Made by a program: the position numbers and the translations under genes
Assembly (NCBI GenBank): GCA_003518745.1
Contig: DOYB01000040.1
Coordinates: forward strand, 1-7,409
Reading direction: 5' to 3'
Source of the DNA: Selenomonas sp.
GTDB taxonomy: Bacteria; Bacillota; Negativicutes; Selenomonadales; Selenomonadaceae
DNA length: 7,409 bases
Notes under the pieces: model-generated
What the model was told of the DNA's origin: nothing
The model's input: the letters and a program-made list of their open reading frames with translations, nothing else
The model's database searches: none
Shown: piece by piece, positions 5,569 to 7,409 of the stretch
Numbering within the stretch: position 1 is the stretch's first letter
Layout: each line of letters begins with the position of its first letter

Positions 5569-7409
5569 TTGCAGAAAAAAGCGACTTCATCAAATTCTTC
5601 CATCATAAATCGCGTCGTGGCACGGCTAATGATTTGTATAGCTGCTATATCGCTGTTGGGCTTTTTCATATGGCAAAAAGCGGATAACAGTCTAAACGAA
5701 GCATTAGAGCGCTCATTATCCATGCAGACGGACACCTTGGCCCATTCTCTGGGACAGCAGTTTCGGCAAGAGCTTTCGGATATGCAGCACGCCTCATTGC
5801 TTGTAAGCAACGGACGCCTATCATCAAATGTGTTGGTGGACTCCTTCGGTACGATGGGACAGGAGGGAGTTTTTTCCGGCATAGAGAAAATGGATGACCT
5901 CATGAGCGACGAAGCTGAAGATGGTCGTCTGCCCTTTAAAGACGATTTTCGCATGATGTCCAATATTCCTGATGGCAAACCGGTGGTAACTTACTGGGAG
6001 GGACACGGACTGGTTTTTGCCACACCGATAATCGATGAATCCACAGGTGACGTGTCCAGCATATTCTACAGGCTTTATGATAACGACGCCGCAATGGAGA
6101 GGTTCAATATTCTGAGCTGTGACGGTGAGGGCAGCGCGGCTCTCTTTGATGGGACCGGTCTCCTTACGCCGCTTACTATGGGGCGTGAGGATTCCATCAG
6201 CATAAAGAGGATGTGCAGGGATACAGAGGTCATCGGATATTTCCAACAGCTTGGCAAAGCCGTGCAGGATGACCGTGGAAGCACTATGCAGGTGAACCAC
6301 CAGCAAACTAATTATTTCCTATCCGTGGCACATGTTCCTGATACTGAATTCTTCGTCATGGGCTATGTACCCGTTGCGACTGTTGCGGCAGAACACCACG
6401 CCCTGTACCTTATCTTGCTTATTGCCTTTGGTTTCGCATTGGGCTTCATCATATTTACTTCAATGTACATATTCAATTCATTCAAGGAAAAGCATGAGCT
6501 CAAAGCCACTAATGCCCCAAAACGGAATGTGGCTGCGGTAATCCATCACAATGAGGCATCCGCTTCCCCAATCAACAATGAAAATGAAATCGCCATCAAT
6601 ACTATCAATACCGTCAACAGTGCCAACGATGTCGATTATTCACAGGAACCTGAGCCCGAACCCGAGCAAGCCCCTACCCTTTTACACCGTCTGAAACCCG
6701 AGGCTGCAACCCCTGCCGTTATCGATAATCCGAATGAGTCCTTTGGCAATTCAGAAAATGTATATTCGATGCCCCGTGAAAAATTCAAAGCGCCGGACGC
6801 AAGAATCCTTGTGGTTGATGACACCGCGATGAATCTTACTGTGGTAAAGGGGCTTCTGAGGAAAACACAGATTCAGGTAGACACAGCAGATAATGGTGAG
6901 GATGGTCTGAAGCTCGTCCAGACGAATAAATATGACATCGTATTCATAGACTATCGTATGCCCGATATGGATGGCGTAGAAACTCTGCATAGAATCAAGG
7001 AAATGACAGAATATCCCAACTCGGGAACCCCCATGGTCGCCCTTGTCAGCAACGTCGCTTCAGAAGCCCGTGATGAAGCTATTGCCGGGGGGTTCGATGA
7101 CTGTCTGACAAAGCCCATACACAGCGACCATCTGGAAACTCTGATCCTAAAGTATCTGCCCAAGAAAAAAGTCTCTACGGAAACATCATCTGAGGAAGAT
7201 GACCGTGAATTAGCCTGGCTTGATTCGATACCTAGACGACCTAAACCGGAAGAAACGGAGCCGACGCATATCCCTGAAGAAAAACAGGAGCAAATCGCAG
7301 AAGCAGAACAAGTATCCGTTAAACCCTCAGAACAGGAACACCCCTCAGAACAGAAGCATGACCCAGACCCGGAACATGAGAAATCTAAAAACCTGAAAGA
7401 TGCTTACGA
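5569..7409 (+). CDS. Membrane-anchored sensor protein with receiver domain and no visible kinase; C-terminus beyond window
   Basis: The reading frame is open from TTG 5569 to the window edge, giving 613 visible codons. A short basic N-terminus leads to transmembrane helix 1 (about 17-35). An extracytoplasmic region of about 240 residues follows. It includes YWEGHGLVFATPIIDESTG and SAALFDGTGLL, which suggests a double Cache-type sensor fold; this is a moderate-confidence inference. Transmembrane helix 2 spans about 279-301. A polar linker of about 100 residues (304-405, with EPEPEPEQ) joins a receiver at about 410-530. The receiver has ILVVDDTAMNLTV (Asp417/418), phospho-acceptor Asp461 in FIDYRMPDMDG, and Lys515 in LTKPI. 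The usual Thr is Val493 and the usual switch Tyr is Cys512. No H-box or ATPase domain is present between sensor and receiver. After the receiver comes an acidic Pro/Glu-rich tail that continues off the window; an Hpt or other output domain could follow. The gene is divergent from the hybrid kinase, whose receiver is about 50% identical, so the two probably act together. Its exact function is unknown. Confidence 0.87.
   Translation, partial: MQKKATSSNSSIINRVVARLMICIAAISLLGFFIWQKADNSLNEALERSLSMQTDTLAHSLGQQFRQELSDMQHASLLVSNGRLSSNVLVDSFGTMGQEGVFSGIEKMDDLMSDEAEDGRLPFKDDFRMMSNIPDGKPVVTYWEGHGLVFATPIIDESTGDVSSIFYRLYDNDAAMERFNILSCDGEGSAALFDGTGLLTPLTMGREDSISIKRMCRDTEVIGYFQQLGKAVQDDRGSTMQVNHQQTNYFLSVAHVPDTEFFVMGYVPVATVAAEHHALYLILLIAFGFALGFIIFTSMYIFNSFKEKHELKATNAPKRNVAAVIHHNEASASPINNENEIAINTINTVNSANDVDYSQEPEPEPEQAPTLLHRLKPEAATPAVIDNPNESFGNSENVYSMPREKFKAPDARILVVDDTAMNLTVVKGLLRKTQIQVDTADNGEDGLKLVQTNKYDIVFIDYRMPDMDGVETLHRIKEMTEYPNSGTPMVALVSNVASEARDEAIAGGFDDCLTKPIHSDHLETLILKYLPKKKVSTETSSEEDDRELAWLDSIPRRPKPEETEPTHIPEEKQEQIAEAEQVSVKPSEQEHPSEQKHDPDPEHEKSKNLKDAY
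7324..7359 (+). repeat. 18-bp tandem duplication inside the acidic tail
   Basis: Two adjacent 18-bp units share CCCTCAGAACAG exactly and match at 15 of 18 positions overall. They encode PSEQEH and PSEQKH. The unit is in frame, as expected for a short duplication or slippage event in a disordered, Glu-rich segment after the receiver domain. Confidence 0.6.

Noticed and set aside
5544..6306. Minus-strand frames of 144 and 160 codons
   Set aside because: They are shadows opposite the membrane receiver gene, with overlapping frames and no domain signal.

Overview
The window reads as chromosomal DNA from an anaerobic, low-to-mid GC Bacillota. The evidence is a class III (oxygen-sensitive) ribonucleotide reductase gene, NrdR-type operators, strong GGAGG ribosome-binding sites, a TTG start, frequent AGG and ATA codons, and a hybrid kinase whose H-box reads SHDIRTPMN. 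That H-box style reminds me of Clostridia such as Lachnospiraceae, but Negativicutes are also possible; the exact taxon is a guess.

Layout. (1) Positions 1-1930, minus strand: nrdD, the anaerobic ribonucleoside-triphosphate reductase, cut off at the window edge before its zinc site and glycyl-radical loop. Positions 1931-2018 hold its own control region: a sigma-70-type promoter, two 16-bp NrdR boxes set 32 bp apart, and a Shine-Dalgarno sequence. (2) Positions 2022-5402, minus strand: a complete 1126-residue hybrid sensor histidine kinase. It has two periplasmic solute-binding-type domains, one transmembrane helix, a coiled coil, HisKA, HATPase, receiver and Hpt domains. (3) Positions 5403-5568: a divergent intergenic region with candidate promoters for both flanking genes and a 10-bp perfect inverted repeat. 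(4) Positions 5569-7409, plus strand: the first 613 codons of a membrane-anchored protein with an extracytoplasmic sensor region, a second transmembrane helix, a low-complexity linker and a receiver domain, but no kinase domain in the visible part.

How they fit together. The kinase and the divergent receiver protein share a control region and have receivers that are about half identical. This suggests one signalling module in which the kinase's Hpt domain may pass phosphate to a membrane-tethered receiver. The receiver in the second protein keeps its phosphorylation site but has lost the Thr and Tyr switch residues. nrdD appears to be independently controlled by NrdR, although no terminator separates it from the kinase gene upstream.
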